A stretch of 64,000 nucleotides of DNA from Pirellulaceae bacterium (GTDB lineage Bacteria; Planctomycetota; Planctomycetia; Pirellulales; Pirellulaceae): positions 1-64,000 of the forward strand of contig JADYZV010000132.1 in assembly GCA_020852965.1 (NCBI GenBank), read 5' to 3'. The notes below the pieces were generated by a model that had not been told where the DNA came from, did no database searches, and saw nothing but the letters and a program-made list of their open reading frames with translations. The position numbers and the translations under genes were made by a program. Below, piece by piece: positions 8,190 to 17,218 of this stretch. The number at the start of each line of letters is the position of its first letter. Within the stretch, counting starts at the first letter, position 1.

Positions 8190-9203
8190 CTAATGTTCGG
8201 CAGGCATTCCAAGCTGCGCGGCTAGCCTTAGTGCGTGCCATAGACTATCGGGGCGCGCGAGGCCTTGCCAGGCAATGTCAAAGGCGGTGCCATGATCGAC
8301 GCTGGTGCGTACGACTCTTAGACCCAAAGTGGTGTTCACCGCCGAATCGAAGGCGAGTGCTTTGACTGGAATGTGACCTTGATCGTGATACATGCACACA
8401 AACGCATCGGTTGCCTTACGCATCCACGGCACAAAGCATGTATCCGGAGGGAGCGGCCCCACCAAGTTGATACCGCGCTGTTTGGCTTGCTGCATTGCTG
8501 GGATGATAATCGTCTCCTCTTCGCGATTGCCAAACAAGCCGTGCTCGCCCGCATGTGGATTCAAACCGCATACGACTATTTGTGGGTCCTTTCCACGAAT
8601 CTTCCATAGCGCTTCGTGTGTCAACTCGATCGTGTCCAGCACGCGTTGCTGAGTAAGAAGTTGTGGTACTTCTGCGTAACCGCAGTGAACGGTCACAAAG
8701 GAACAGGTAATCTCGGTCGAATACTGCATCATACACCAACGTGCCGCCTCGGCTCGCTCAGCAAACATCTCAGTGTGTCCGGGGTAGTGAATACCACCTG
8801 CGTGAAGCGCTTCTTTGTTAATGGGAGCAGTCGTGATTGCGTCAATCTGTCCCGCTAAGGCAGCATCCAGCGCCGCTTGGATGTAGGCAAAACTCGCTTG
8901 GCCGCAAGCACCGCTGACCTGCGCGATCTCGAATGCGGAGCGCTCAATGGCTTGTAAATTGACTACTGCCGACGTGCGAAGCGACTTGGGGAACCTAGCC
9001 AAATCACTCGCTTGGAGCAGGTCGACTTCCGGCAGTGCCAGTCCCGTTTGTGCCGCACAAGCTTGTAGGACGGCATAGTCGCCAAACACTACCAACTGGC
9101 ACAGGTCGGCAATTTCGCGACTCGCCAACGCGCGCAACACCAACTCGGGGCCGACGCCTGCCGGGTCGCCCATCGTCAAGCCTATTCTCGGTTTCGTCTG
9201 CAT
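8190..9203 (-). CDS. pdxA: 4-hydroxythreonine-4-phosphate dehydrogenase PdxA
   Basis: A 337-residue enzyme of the DXP-dependent pyridoxal phosphate pathway. It oxidises 4-phosphohydroxy-threonine with NAD(P), after which the product decarboxylates and is condensed by PdxJ. Family marks: the N-terminal IGLTMGDPAGVGPELVLRAL, APINKEALHAGGIHYPGHTE with a metal-site His, VVCGLNPHAGEHGLFG, MYHDQGHIPVKALAFD, and the C-terminal VRTSVDHGTAFDIAWQGLA carrying another metal His. Length is normal. It stands alone, convergent with the hydrolase cassette. No pdxJ is in the window. Sugar-acid PdxA2 paralogues exist, but the motifs fit canonical PdxA. Confidence 0.95.
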   Translation of the reverse strand: MQTKPRIGLTMGDPAGVGPELVLRALASREIADLCQLVVFGDYAVLQACAAQTGLALPEVDLLQASDLARFPKSLRTSAVVNLQAIERSAFEIAQVSGACGQASFAYIQAALDAALAGQIDAITTAPINKEALHAGGIHYPGHTEMFAERAEAARWCMMQYSTEITCSFVTVHCGYAEVPQLLTQQRVLDTIELTHEALWKIRGKDPQIVVCGLNPHAGEHGLFGNREEETIIIPAMQQAKQRGINLVGPLPPDTCFVPWMRKATDAFVCMYHDQGHIPVKALAFDSAVNTTLGLRVVRTSVDHGTAFDIAWQGLARPDSLWHALRLAAQLGMPAEH

Positions 9204-9233
9204 TGAAGTGTTTTAGTCCTGCTGGGTGGAAAT

Positions 9234-9317
9234 TCGGTGGGGGAGCATCGAGTTAATTTTTTTGGTGGGGGACCACCGAGCTACGTTTTCCCTTCGGTGG
9301 GGGACCACCGAGCTACG
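9234..9317. repeat. Repeat family A, three copies
   Basis: Three consecutive units at about 9234-9254 (diverged), 9263-9285 and 9293-9317 share the self-complementary core GTGGGGGACCACCGAGCTA seen also at 4797-4840. They lie in the 272-bp gap upstream of pdxA (minus) and the prenyltransferase-fold gene (plus). No coding potential. Confidence 0.75.
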
Positions 9318-9475
9318 TTGGGTTTGCAAGGAAGCTGGCGGAGAAGTGGTCAAAAACTAAGCGGGCCGAATCTTTTGCCGACAGCCGCATAGCGGTGAAG
9401 TAGAATATACCGAATTGGAAGAATTAGTCCGCGCGGGCTAGCTTCCATCGATAGCTTTATGCTGATTTTGGCGCC

Positions 9476-11107
9476 ATGTCCGTGTCCCCTCCCAACTCGA
9501 ACCCGAGCTCAGCCCACCGCAGCGGCTTGGCACCACCGGTTCGCAACAGCTCTGCGAGTTACAGCGGTGGTATTGGTCCGATGGGTGCTAACGAATCTGC
9601 CGACGCGCTCCAGGCAGACGAAGATGCGCCAGAGGGTAGCCAGTGGGCGCGACGGTGGCGAAGCTGGAGCCAGCTATGCCGTGCGCGCGGCACACCCGCG
9701 TTTATGGTCAGCTTGATCTTCCACACCTCGCTGTTATTGCTGCTGGCACTATTGACGCTAACCAGTAGCGGTGGATCGGTTCGCAGTTTTGATTTTACTG
9801 CCGCGACCAGCACCATCGACCAGCAGCCGCAGGCAGCTTCACTGTTGCTACCCAGTGGCGATGCGCCTCCGCCGGCGGACATTCAAGATGTCGACCTCGG
9901 GCCTCCTGCGGGGAGTTCCACCAGCGCATCGGGCGCGTTGTCCGAACTGTTGAGCGTCCCTGAGGCATCGGCGGCCCAGACGACCGAGAGTCCTTGGGAT
10001 CAACTGTTACAAGCGACCGGCAACAGCCTCACTGCGAGTTTCACGGGCTCTGGCGTGGCTGGAAGACAACTCGATCACCGAAAACAAATCGCGCTTGCGC
10101 GTGGCGGTACGCTCGAAAGCGAAGCCGCAGTGGAACGCGCCTTGGAATGGCTGGCTGCCCACCAACAACCCAACGGCGGTTGGTCGCTGGTTCACGATGG
10201 CGGAGCATGTCAGGGCCGTTGTCCCGACAACGGTTGTACCGACCGTTTCGATCCAGCCGCAACTGGTCTATCGTTGTTAGCATTTCTTGGAGGCGGATAT
10301 ACGCACCGCGATGGCAAGCACCGTGAGACGGTCCGCCGAGGAGTTTACTTTCTGCAGCAAATCATGGAGGAGACACCGCAAGGGTCGAGCTTCTTACATC
10401 AGAGCGAGCGTGGCATGTACAACCACGGCATAGCTGCATTCGCCTTGTGCGAAGCCTACCAAATGACTGACGATCAGGAATTGCGCAAGAGCGCACAAGG
10501 CGCAGTCGACTTTATCGTCTCAGCACAAAATTATCAAGGTGGCTGGGGCTATCTTCCGAAACAACCCGGTGACTTGACCCTCACTGGGTGGCAGATCATG
10601 GCACTCAAGAGCGCCTATGCGGCTGGTTTGAACGTCCCCCCTTCGACCATCATTCGCATCGATCCATTTCTCGATTCGCAACAAACGGCTTCGAGCTTCT
10701 TCTATGGCTACCAGAAGCCGGGCAAGTCACCGACGTGTACTTCGATCGGGCTATTGATGCGCATGTTTCGCGGCATGCCAAACTCACACCCAACACTGTT
10801 GGACGGTGCAACATTCCTTAGCAAATCGACTCGGCCCGCGTCCGATGCCTATTTCAACTACTATGCGACGCTGTTGCTATTCCATATCGGAGGGCCGTTC
10901 TGGGAACCTTGGAACAATCAAATGCGCGAGCACTTGATTTATTCCCAAGAGCAAACGGGCCACGCGGCGGGGAGTTGGTACTTTGAAGATCCCTATGGTC
11001 GTGAAGGGGGGCGTCTGTATACCACCGCCATGTGTGCGATGACATTGGAAGTCTACTATCGTTTCGCCCCAATCTATCAGCAGGCCGATGTCAAGTTCGA
11101 ATTGTAG
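9476..11107 (+). CDS. Membrane-anchored prenyltransferase/squalene-cyclase-fold repeat protein
   Basis: A 543-residue protein of the alpha6-alpha6 barrel type seen in squalene-hopene cyclases. A polar N-terminus is followed by one transmembrane helix (about 79-98, FMVSLIFHTSLLLLLALLTL), a low-complexity Pro/Ser/Ala linker (about 100-180), then the repeat domain: EAAVERALEWLAAHQQPNGGWS, GLSLLAFLGGGYTH, GVYFLQQIM, YNHGIAAFALCEAYQMT, AQNYQGGWGYLP, and GGRLYTTAMCAMTLEVYYRFAP. The QxxxGGW pattern is typical. The Asp-rich catalytic motif of cyclases is not visible, so it may be a structural or binding paralogue. The family is common in planctomycetes, with unknown role. Confidence 0.82.
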   Translation: MSVSPPNSNPSSAHRSGLAPPVRNSSASYSGGIGPMGANESADALQADEDAPEGSQWARRWRSWSQLCRARGTPAFMVSLIFHTSLLLLLALLTLTSSGGSVRSFDFTAATSTIDQQPQAASLLLPSGDAPPPADIQDVDLGPPAGSSTSASGALSELLSVPEASAAQTTESPWDQLLQATGNSLTASFTGSGVAGRQLDHRKQIALARGGTLESEAAVERALEWLAAHQQPNGGWSLVHDGGACQGRCPDNGCTDRFDPAATGLSLLAFLGGGYTHRDGKHRETVRRGVYFLQQIMEETPQGSSFLHQSERGMYNHGIAAFALCEAYQMTDDQELRKSAQGAVDFIVSAQNYQGGWGYLPKQPGDLTLTGWQIMALKSAYAAGLNVPPSTIIRIDPFLDSQQTASSFFYGYQKPGKSPTCTSIGLLMRMFRGMPNSHPTLLDGATFLSKSTRPASDAYFNYYATLLLFHIGGPFWEPWNNQMREHLIYSQEQTGHAAGSWYFEDPYGREGGRLYTTAMCAMTLEVYYRFAPIYQQADVKFEL

Positions 11108-11334
11108 ATTTCTTCGCCCGGCAGCATGACCTGGAAAAGCATCCATCCCGCCGCGCGAATCTTGGACCGCCTATACCAGCGTTGAGAGTCCGACAAATCG
11201 CAGCTCGCAATTTTGGGTGAGTCGCGTTCTGTCGTGTTGTGCAAGCGGCTTAGTCATGTTTTAATGCGTGGCACTGTCGCACTTGAGCAGCAAGTGAGCG
11301 CTTCAACGTCTTTCTTTTTCCGCAATTCCACCCC

Positions 11335-12162
11335 ATGCTCGAACTCTACAATCAAATCCAAGAAGCGTGCGCTTTTATACGTCAAGCATGGAACCAACAA
11401 CCGCATGCGGGTATCATCTTGGGGACCGGTTTGGGTCCCTTGGTAGAGCAGATCGAGGTGGAAGCGTCGATTGAATACGATTCCATACCGCACTTTCCGA
11501 AATCCACTGCGACCAGCCACCGTGGACGGTTGGTGTGTGGCAATCTTTGCGGGTTGCCCATCATGGCCATGGAGGGCCGTTTTCATATGTACGAAGGTTA
11601 CCCGCTCAAGCAGATTACGCTACCGGTGCGGGTCATGAAGGCGTTGGGGGCGGAGTTGTTGATCGTCTCCAACGCGGCTGGAGGGATGAACCCCTACTAC
11701 AGCGATGGCGACATCGTCGTCATTGAAGACCATATCAACTTGATGGGTGACAATCCCTTGATCGGGATCAACGACGATCGGCTGGGGCCGCGTTTTCCGG
11801 ACATGTGCGCACCGTACGATCTAAAACTAGTCGACGAGGCTTTGGCGATTGCGCGGCGCGAGAACATCGTGGCTCACAAGGGTGTCTTCGTAGCCGTCGC
11901 CGGTCCGAATTTGGAAACACGGGCCGAGTACCGCTTCTTGCGGGCAATCGGTGCCGATGTGGTTGGCATGTCTACCGTGCCAGAGGTAATCGTTGCCGTG
12001 CATTGCAATTTGAGAACGGTCGGCTTTTCGGTGATTACCGATATGTGTTTGCCCGATGCGTTGAAGCCTGCGGATGTTCCCAAGATCATTGCAACGGCAA
12101 ACGAGGCAGAGCCACGACTGCGCACCTTGGTGATGGGAGTGCTCGACAGCAGCAAACGCTAG
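11335..12162 (+). CDS. Purine nucleoside phosphorylase (trimeric PNP family), copy 1
   Basis: A 275-residue phosphorylase splitting purine nucleosides with phosphate into base and ribose-1-phosphate. It shows the phosphate loop IILGTGLGPL, FPKSTATSHRGRLVCG, the MEGRFHMYEGY motif, VSNAAGGMNPYY, and GPNLETRAEYRFLRAIGADVVGMSTVPE with the purine-binding Glu and Met. At the position of human Asn243 it has Asp (SVITDMC). Asp at the equivalent site occurs in methylthioadenosine phosphorylases, so 6-aminopurines may be accepted (inference). The stop TAG shares its G with the GTG start of the second copy, so the two are translationally coupled. Confidence 0.92.
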   Translation: MLELYNQIQEACAFIRQAWNQQPHAGIILGTGLGPLVEQIEVEASIEYDSIPHFPKSTATSHRGRLVCGNLCGLPIMAMEGRFHMYEGYPLKQITLPVRVMKALGAELLIVSNAAGGMNPYYSDGDIVVIEDHINLMGDNPLIGINDDRLGPRFPDMCAPYDLKLVDEALAIARRENIVAHKGVFVAVAGPNLETRAEYRFLRAIGADVVGMSTVPEVIVAVHCNLRTVGFSVITDMCLPDALKPADVPKIIATANEAEPRLRTLVMGVLDSSKR

Positions 12163-13013
12163 TGCTCCTTCCGCCATTGAAACAGCGAGTCGACGAAACG
12201 GTTGCCTACGTGCTCAGCCGGCGGCTGTGGCAGCCCACGGTTGCGATTGTACTTGGCAGCGGTCTGGGTGCGTTGGCGGAGCGCGTCACGCATCGTTCGA
12301 AGCTCGCTTACTCGGACATTCCCCACTTTTGCGCGACGCATGCTAATGGTCACGCCGGTGAGTTGGTCATGGGCTATCTGGCTGGACTGCCCGTGGTGAT
12401 TCTTCAAGGTCGCGCGCATCGCTACGAGGGAATTGCCGATCATCAGGCTCGCTATCCAGTGCGATGCATGCACGCGCTGGGAGCCAGCGTGCTGATCACC
12501 ACCAACGCTGCAGGTGGACTCAACCCGCGTTATCGCGCGGGGGATCTAATGTTGATCGATAGTCATATCGATTTCTTATGGGCTCGTAGCCGGTGGGAAC
12601 TCGCGCAACAAGAACCCGAGCTGGTTCCGCAGATGGCACCGTCACGGGCAACAGTCTACGCCGGCTGTCTACGCGAGCGCGCTCTGGCCATCGCATGCCG
12701 ATTGGCGACGCCCATGCAGCAAGGCTGTTATTTGGCCACACTCGGGCCCACGTATGAAACGCGCAGCGAGTATCGCATGTTCCGCTGGATGGGTGCGGAC
12801 GCGGTAGGGATGAGCACTCTGCCTGAGGTATTGGCTGCGCAGTCGTTGGGTATGCGTTCGCTGGCCTTTTCCGTGATCTCCAATGTGGCTTCGACCGATG
12901 TCCCACAGGCGACGACCCATGCCGAGGTGGTCGCAGCCTGCCACGCGGCTGGCCCACGACTGATGGACTTGATCGAAGGGGTGCTCCAGGAGCTTGCCGG
13001 TCAGCCAGATTAA
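12162..13013 (+). CDS. Purine nucleoside phosphorylase (trimeric PNP family), copy 2
   Basis: A 283-residue paralogue of the preceding protein, with the same motifs: VAIVLGSGLGALAERV, HANGHAGELVMGYL, LQGRAHRYEGI, TTNAAGGLNPRY, and GPTYETRSEYRMFRWMGADAVGMSTLPE. It keeps Asn (SVISNVA) where copy 1 has Asp, the residue expected for 6-oxopurine nucleosides such as inosine and guanosine. The start is GTG 12162, overlapping the previous stop by one base; the open frame further upstream is a shadow of copy 1. A tandem pair with different purine-site residues suggests divided substrate ranges. The products could feed the same pentose pool as the nucleoside hydrolase/ribokinase cluster at 34-38 kb. 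Confidence 0.92.
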   Translation: MLLPPLKQRVDETVAYVLSRRLWQPTVAIVLGSGLGALAERVTHRSKLAYSDIPHFCATHANGHAGELVMGYLAGLPVVILQGRAHRYEGIADHQARYPVRCMHALGASVLITTNAAGGLNPRYRAGDLMLIDSHIDFLWARSRWELAQQEPELVPQMAPSRATVYAGCLRERALAIACRLATPMQQGCYLATLGPTYETRSEYRMFRWMGADAVGMSTLPEVLAAQSLGMRSLAFSVISNVASTDVPQATTHAEVVAACHAAGPRLMDLIEGVLQELAGQPD

Positions 13014-13244
13014 AGCTGCTTGCTTGTTAGCAGCCCAGCGTTCGCAATAAACACGCTTACTCAAATCACAGTCCCCTCGCGCTGGGGTTGAACGAGCGTA
13101 GCGATCCGCACTCGCTACTCGTGCCGTAGCATCGCACGACTTATCACGAGCCCAATGCAGGAGAGCTATAGCGGCGAGTGGTTGAGGCTGAGCTAGTCAG
13201 TGGTTAGCCAATTCCGACTGAACGCAATCGAGCCATGCTTGATT

Positions 13245-14027
13245 TTACAGGGCGCGCAGGTACTGAATCGCATTACCAATTTCGCCGATCGCATCTTGGC
13301 TGTTGATGCGGTCGACGATGTACCAGCCTGCGTAGCGTTGTTCCTCTAATTTGCCGAGGATTAGCGGAAAATCGACCGAACCACGACCTAGCGGAACATC
13401 CACACCGCATCCGCGAGATAGGTCGCGGACCGCATCGCGCGCCGCGACGACCAAGGTCCGACTCGCACAAGATGCGATGCCATCTTCGGTGTAGCAGTCG
13501 CTGATCACCAGATTGCTGGGATTGTAGGCAATCCCGATGGTTTGATCGGCAAGGCTCGCTAATAGCCCGACCAAGCGTTCGACCGGCTCCGACCCCGTTT
13601 CGCAGGCCAGCATGGCCCCAACATGCTGTCCGAAGGCAGCCAAGTCCGCCAGGCTAATTTGCAATTGATCGTAAGCGGGGTGGTTGACGTCATCGGGAAC
13701 GTAACCGACGGCATTGATGACGTGGTTGCACCCGAGGCTGTAGGCAAATCGCATGGCTTGCTTGGTCGCATCGATACGACGATCCAAATCTTGCAAGACA
13801 TCATAACCGCGCTGCGTGGGGAACCGCACCGCTGCAACCCGCAAATTCAGGTCATCCAGCATCTTGCGCAGTTGGCGACGCCCGGTATCGGTAAGTTCCG
13901 AAGGACGAATGCCGGTTCGCGCGTCGATTTCTATTCCAGTGGCACCCAAGCGGGCTGCCGTGTGCAAAGCTTGTTTGAATGGTTGCTTCAAACTACTCAG
14001 CCCGATCCCGATCTTTAGCTCTGGCAA
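13245..14027 (-). CDS. Sugar phosphate isomerase/epimerase family TIM-barrel protein
   Basis: About 260 residues of the AP-endonuclease-2/xylose-isomerase-like TIM-barrel family. Strand motifs: KIGIGLSSLKQPFKQALHTAARLGATGIEIDAR, RVAAVRFPTQRG, SLGCNHVINAVGY, AMLACETGSEPVERL, TIGIAYNPSNLVISD, VDVPLGRGSVDFPLILGKL and YAGWYIVDR. The metal ligands typical of the family are partly visible (E in ACETGSEP; H replaced by N in IAYNPSNL), so activity is uncertain. The frame is open to GTG 14054, but TTG 14027 is preferred: it has GGGAG eight bases upstream and yields MPELKIGIG. This start lies one base from the divergent plus-strand gene. Confidence 0.8.
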   Translation of the reverse strand: MPELKIGIGLSSLKQPFKQALHTAARLGATGIEIDARTGIRPSELTDTGRRQLRKMLDDLNLRVAAVRFPTQRGYDVLQDLDRRIDATKQAMRFAYSLGCNHVINAVGYVPDDVNHPAYDQLQISLADLAAFGQHVGAMLACETGSEPVERLVGLLASLADQTIGIAYNPSNLVISDCYTEDGIASCASRTLVVAARDAVRDLSRGCGVDVPLGRGSVDFPLILGKLEEQRYAGWYIVDRINSQDAIGEIGNAIQYLRAL

Positions 14028-14028
14028 A

Positions 14029-16902
14029 ATGAAAACTCCCGATTTTACGAACACGATCTACACCGCCGTCCGGCATTTGACGAACCAAGCCGTCATTGTC
14101 TGCATAACCGCTGTTTTGGCCAGCCTAGCACAAGCGAAAGATATTCAGGCGGAGCGGGTCTACAATTGGGACTTTCAACGCGATAATGATGCAAACTTCG
14201 ATCAAAAGCCCGACGATTGGAAGCGGCGGCTCGATCGAGAGCATCCTGCCTACATCGACATGCGCATCACCTCGCGCGTTCCTGACAAGGCGCAAATAGC
14301 CCTTGAGGCTCAGGGCACGCTGGCGATTTGGATGCGCACTTGTGAGACGCGGCGCTGGCAGGGGAATTACGTAGCGGAGTCGCCCCCGCCTGAACTAGCT
14401 AAACTGCTTGATCGGACCCTGCTCGACAACTGTTTGGAGATTTCCATGGACGGTGGTGCAGCGGAGTTGGTCAGCCCCATGTTTCCCATGCAGAATCGCT
14501 ATAGCTACGCGCTGCAAGCGGAAGTGAGCTGCCAGGAACTCGATGGCCACACGGCTTGGGTCGAACTCCAACTCTTGGACGATTCGGAACAAGTGCTGCA
14601 GGTGTTGCGAACCAATGCTATTGAAGGTACGGTCGATTGGCAGACGCTGGCGACACAGATCGCCTCTTCGCCAAGTAGTGATCTACGATACGGACGGGTT
14701 CATATTAAAGTTGAACCGCACAGTTCGACCGTGCTCAAAGGGATCGCGCGCTTTGATTCTCTGCGTGTTTATCGCATGCCACGCCTTTCCTTGTCCACTC
14801 AGCTTCCCTTTTACGTGGCTCAGCCGGGGGAGGAATTCCAAGTCAATTGCATGGCTATGGGGATTCGCGAGCACAATTCGCGTGTGCGATTCGAACTTTG
14901 CAATCATGTGGGCGAGTTGATACGAGACGAGACGATCGAGCTGAACATCTCCGAGCCGCCCGCTTCCGAATCGATCGCTGAGTCGCGGCTATCCCACGCC
15001 TACAGCCCTGCGGCACAACGTGCAGAAATCGATGCTAAACCGCCCTACTATGTTTCTGCACACGTGGGACGACGCGCGGTCGATGGTCATGCGAATTGGA
15101 ACCTCAAACTCGATGAACCGGGCCTGTATCGAGTTAAAGTTAACTTGGGCAGAGAGGGCGTGCACGCGCAACTTCGTGAAATACTGATTGGAGTTATGTC
15201 TCCACAGCCGGTACAGCCTGCTGGGCCATTCGGTTGGTCATTGTCGGAATTCGGCCAACGCTTGAGCGTCGAGGAAGTTCCGGAAATGGTTCGTCGCTTT
15301 GGTGCTGGCTGGATCAAAATGCCCGTATGGTTCGATCCAAACGATACCGTTACCGCCGATAGGTTGGTCGCACTGATCGAACGTCTGCAAGGGCTAGGAA
15401 CGGAAGTCGTAGGCGTGCTTGGCCAACCACCGCAGTCGTTGAAGGAATCCTTTGGCGATAGCAGCGACCACCTCTATGCGGTGAATATCTTTCGCGATCC
15501 AGCAGACTGGGAGCCCGCCCTGGAGCCCGTACTGACACGTATCGGCATGAAGATCGCCTGGTTTCAAATCGGCAACGACCATGACAATAGCTTTGTCAAC
15601 AAGCCGAAGCTGGCGGAGACGATTGCCAATATTCGCACTCGCATGCAATCGTTCAGTCAAGAATTGAAATTGGCGCTCACCTGGACATGGAACGACCCTG
15701 CACCGGAAGCGACCGCGGTGCCTTGGACCGCCATCCAATTTGCCAATTCGCCTCAACTCACCGCCGCCGAGCTTGAGAACTACGTCAGCCACCAGGCGAG
15801 CGGCTCGGAGTTGTGGGTTACGCTCGATCCGCTTGAAGCTGCGAAATACCCACTAGTCGAGCGCGTCCGCGATTTGACCGAACGCATGGTGGCCACCAAA
15901 CGCTCGCAAGTGACTGCGGCATTTGTGGTCGATCCACTACGACCCGAGTTGCAATTATTTACCAAACGCAAGACGATTGGCGAGATGCTCATTCCTTGGC
16001 ATTCGCTAGTTTCCAGCATTGGCGCAGCGGCCTACGCGGGATCGATTGAATTCCCGGGTGGAAGTACGAATCACTTCTTTACGCGGCACCGCGAGTCGGG
16101 AGACGAAACGTTGGCGTTGTTGTGGAACGATGTACCGACCGACGAACAGATCGACTTGGGAGGTCAACTACAAGCTCGCGACGTATGGGGCAAGTCGATA
16201 CCATTGCGCACAGTCCAAACGGAGCGTGGCACGTCGGAACAGCAGATCCGTGTTGGCCCCTGGCCCATCTTCGTACATGGTGTCGATCTAAACATTGTTC
16301 GTTTTCATCAACAGTTCGAATTGCAGTTGAAGAATATGGACAATGCGTTATCGGTGGCTCAAACCATTCCCGTCTCGATAGCCAACACTTTGCCACAAAA
16401 TGCAATTGGGAAAGTGACCGTGGTCAGCTCTTCGCTGCTCAACGGAGAACGCTCCGAGAGCCCATTGCAGTTATCGAGTGGGGTGCAACAGTTCAAGTCC
16501 TTGCCGGTTTTCATTCGCAACGACGCTTCGGCGGGTAGCCACCGTTTGCGGTTTGATTTCGATCTCGTCGCCAACAAACCTTACAATTTCAGTATCTACC
16601 GCACGCTGGTCCTCGGGATGGGGGATATTGAATTGATATGGGACACCACGCGCCGCGAGGACGATTGGCTCGAATTGCGGGTCGAAATCCGTAACAATAC
16701 CGAAGATTCCGCCACATTTGATTGCAAGTTGTTCCCGGCTGGTCGCCCCTATCAACGGTTCCGACTCGATGAATCGAAGCCAGGAAATACGGTGCAGGAA
16801 ATGAGAATAAGGCTCAATCAAGTCGAGCGTGGCAGCGAAGCTTGGCTGCGTTGCGAGCAGATTGGCAGCGGGCGGGTGCTCAACTACCGAATTCAATTGT
16901 AG
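14029..16902 (+). CDS. Large secreted protein, possible glycoside-hydrolase-like barrel
   Basis: A 957-residue protein with an N-terminal signal (AVIVCITAVLASLAQAKDIQAE, cleavage near residue 36). Residues ~40-330 look like beta-sandwich segments (VYNWDFQRDNDANFDQKPDDWKR start). The middle (~395-680) begins PFGWSLSEFGQRLSVEEVPEMVRRFGAGWIKMPVWFD and includes IAWFQIGNDHDNSF, which resembles the GNE/xGND turn of clan-A glycosidase barrels; the acid/base residue is not certain. The C-terminal ~280 residues are again beta-rich. The closest idea is a carbohydrate-active or carbohydrate-binding exported protein. ATG 14029 was chosen for the signal peptide; it lacks a clear ribosome binding site. Confidence 0.72.
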   Translation: MKTPDFTNTIYTAVRHLTNQAVIVCITAVLASLAQAKDIQAERVYNWDFQRDNDANFDQKPDDWKRRLDREHPAYIDMRITSRVPDKAQIALEAQGTLAIWMRTCETRRWQGNYVAESPPPELAKLLDRTLLDNCLEISMDGGAAELVSPMFPMQNRYSYALQAEVSCQELDGHTAWVELQLLDDSEQVLQVLRTNAIEGTVDWQTLATQIASSPSSDLRYGRVHIKVEPHSSTVLKGIARFDSLRVYRMPRLSLSTQLPFYVAQPGEEFQVNCMAMGIREHNSRVRFELCNHVGELIRDETIELNISEPPASESIAESRLSHAYSPAAQRAEIDAKPPYYVSAHVGRRAVDGHANWNLKLDEPGLYRVKVNLGREGVHAQLREILIGVMSPQPVQPAGPFGWSLSEFGQRLSVEEVPEMVRRFGAGWIKMPVWFDPNDTVTADRLVALIERLQGLGTEVVGVLGQPPQSLKESFGDSSDHLYAVNIFRDPADWEPALEPVLTRIGMKIAWFQIGNDHDNSFVNKPKLAETIANIRTRMQSFSQELKLALTWTWNDPAPEATAVPWTAIQFANSPQLTAAELENYVSHQASGSELWVTLDPLEAAKYPLVERVRDLTERMVATKRSQVTAAFVVDPLRPELQLFTKRKTIGEMLIPWHSLVSSIGAAAYAGSIEFPGGSTNHFFTRHRESGDETLALLWNDVPTDEQIDLGGQLQARDVWGKSIPLRTVQTERGTSEQQIRVGPWPIFVHGVDLNIVRFHQQFELQLKNMDNALSVAQTIPVSIANTLPQNAIGKVTVVSSSLLNGERSESPLQLSSGVQQFKSLPVFIRNDASAGSHRLRFDFDLVANKPYNFSIYRTLVLGMGDIELIWDTTRREDDWLELRVEIRNNTEDSATFDCKLFPAGRPYQRFRLDESKPGNTVQEMRIRLNQVERGSEAWLRCEQIGSGRVLNYRIQL

Positions 16903-16923
16903 GGCTGCACGATTGGGGGGTTG

Positions 16924-16932
16924 TGGTATAAT
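16924..16932 (+). promoter_or_regulatory. Extended -10 promoter element upstream of rimO
   Basis: TGGTATAAT: a perfect TATAAT hexamer (16927-16932) with an upstream TG, the extended -10 pattern. No good -35 lies at the right distance. It starts 22 bp after the previous stop codon and would give a leader of about 280 nt before rimO. Confidence 0.45.
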
Positions 16933-17218
16933 CGAGCAGCCGATGTAGAACCTTTCCGTTGTTTCGAGTAATCCCCGCTATCGGGCCGTTGATCTGATCA
17001 GCCGCTTAGTTCGGATTTTGCATGGGCACCTAAATCAAGCTGCATGGTACCTTCCCGCGTGCGGGTGGGTCGTGAGTCATGCGAGCGGGGAGGGTTTAAA
17101 CGCACTGCTATCATGTTCGGCGGCCCCCTCGACTTGCATCAATCGCGACTCCTTCGCAGCGGAGTACTTGAATACTCCGGGTTTATTTCCCTTCGCCTTT
17201 CCCCCAGCCGACTACTCC
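16933..17218 (+). other. Long presumed leader of rimO
   Basis: Gap of about 286 bp between the putative promoter and the rimO ATG. The frame is open from 17018, but that part has no family match and looks non-coding. A small inverted repeat, GGAGTA-N6-TACTCC, lies at 17161-17178, about 40 bases before the start codon. No known riboswitch class was recognised. Confidence 0.35.

Noticed and set aside
11805-12161. Upstream extension of the second purine nucleoside phosphorylase
   Set aside because: The extension is a frame-shifted shadow of copy 1; the real start is the GTG overlapping the copy 1 stop codon.
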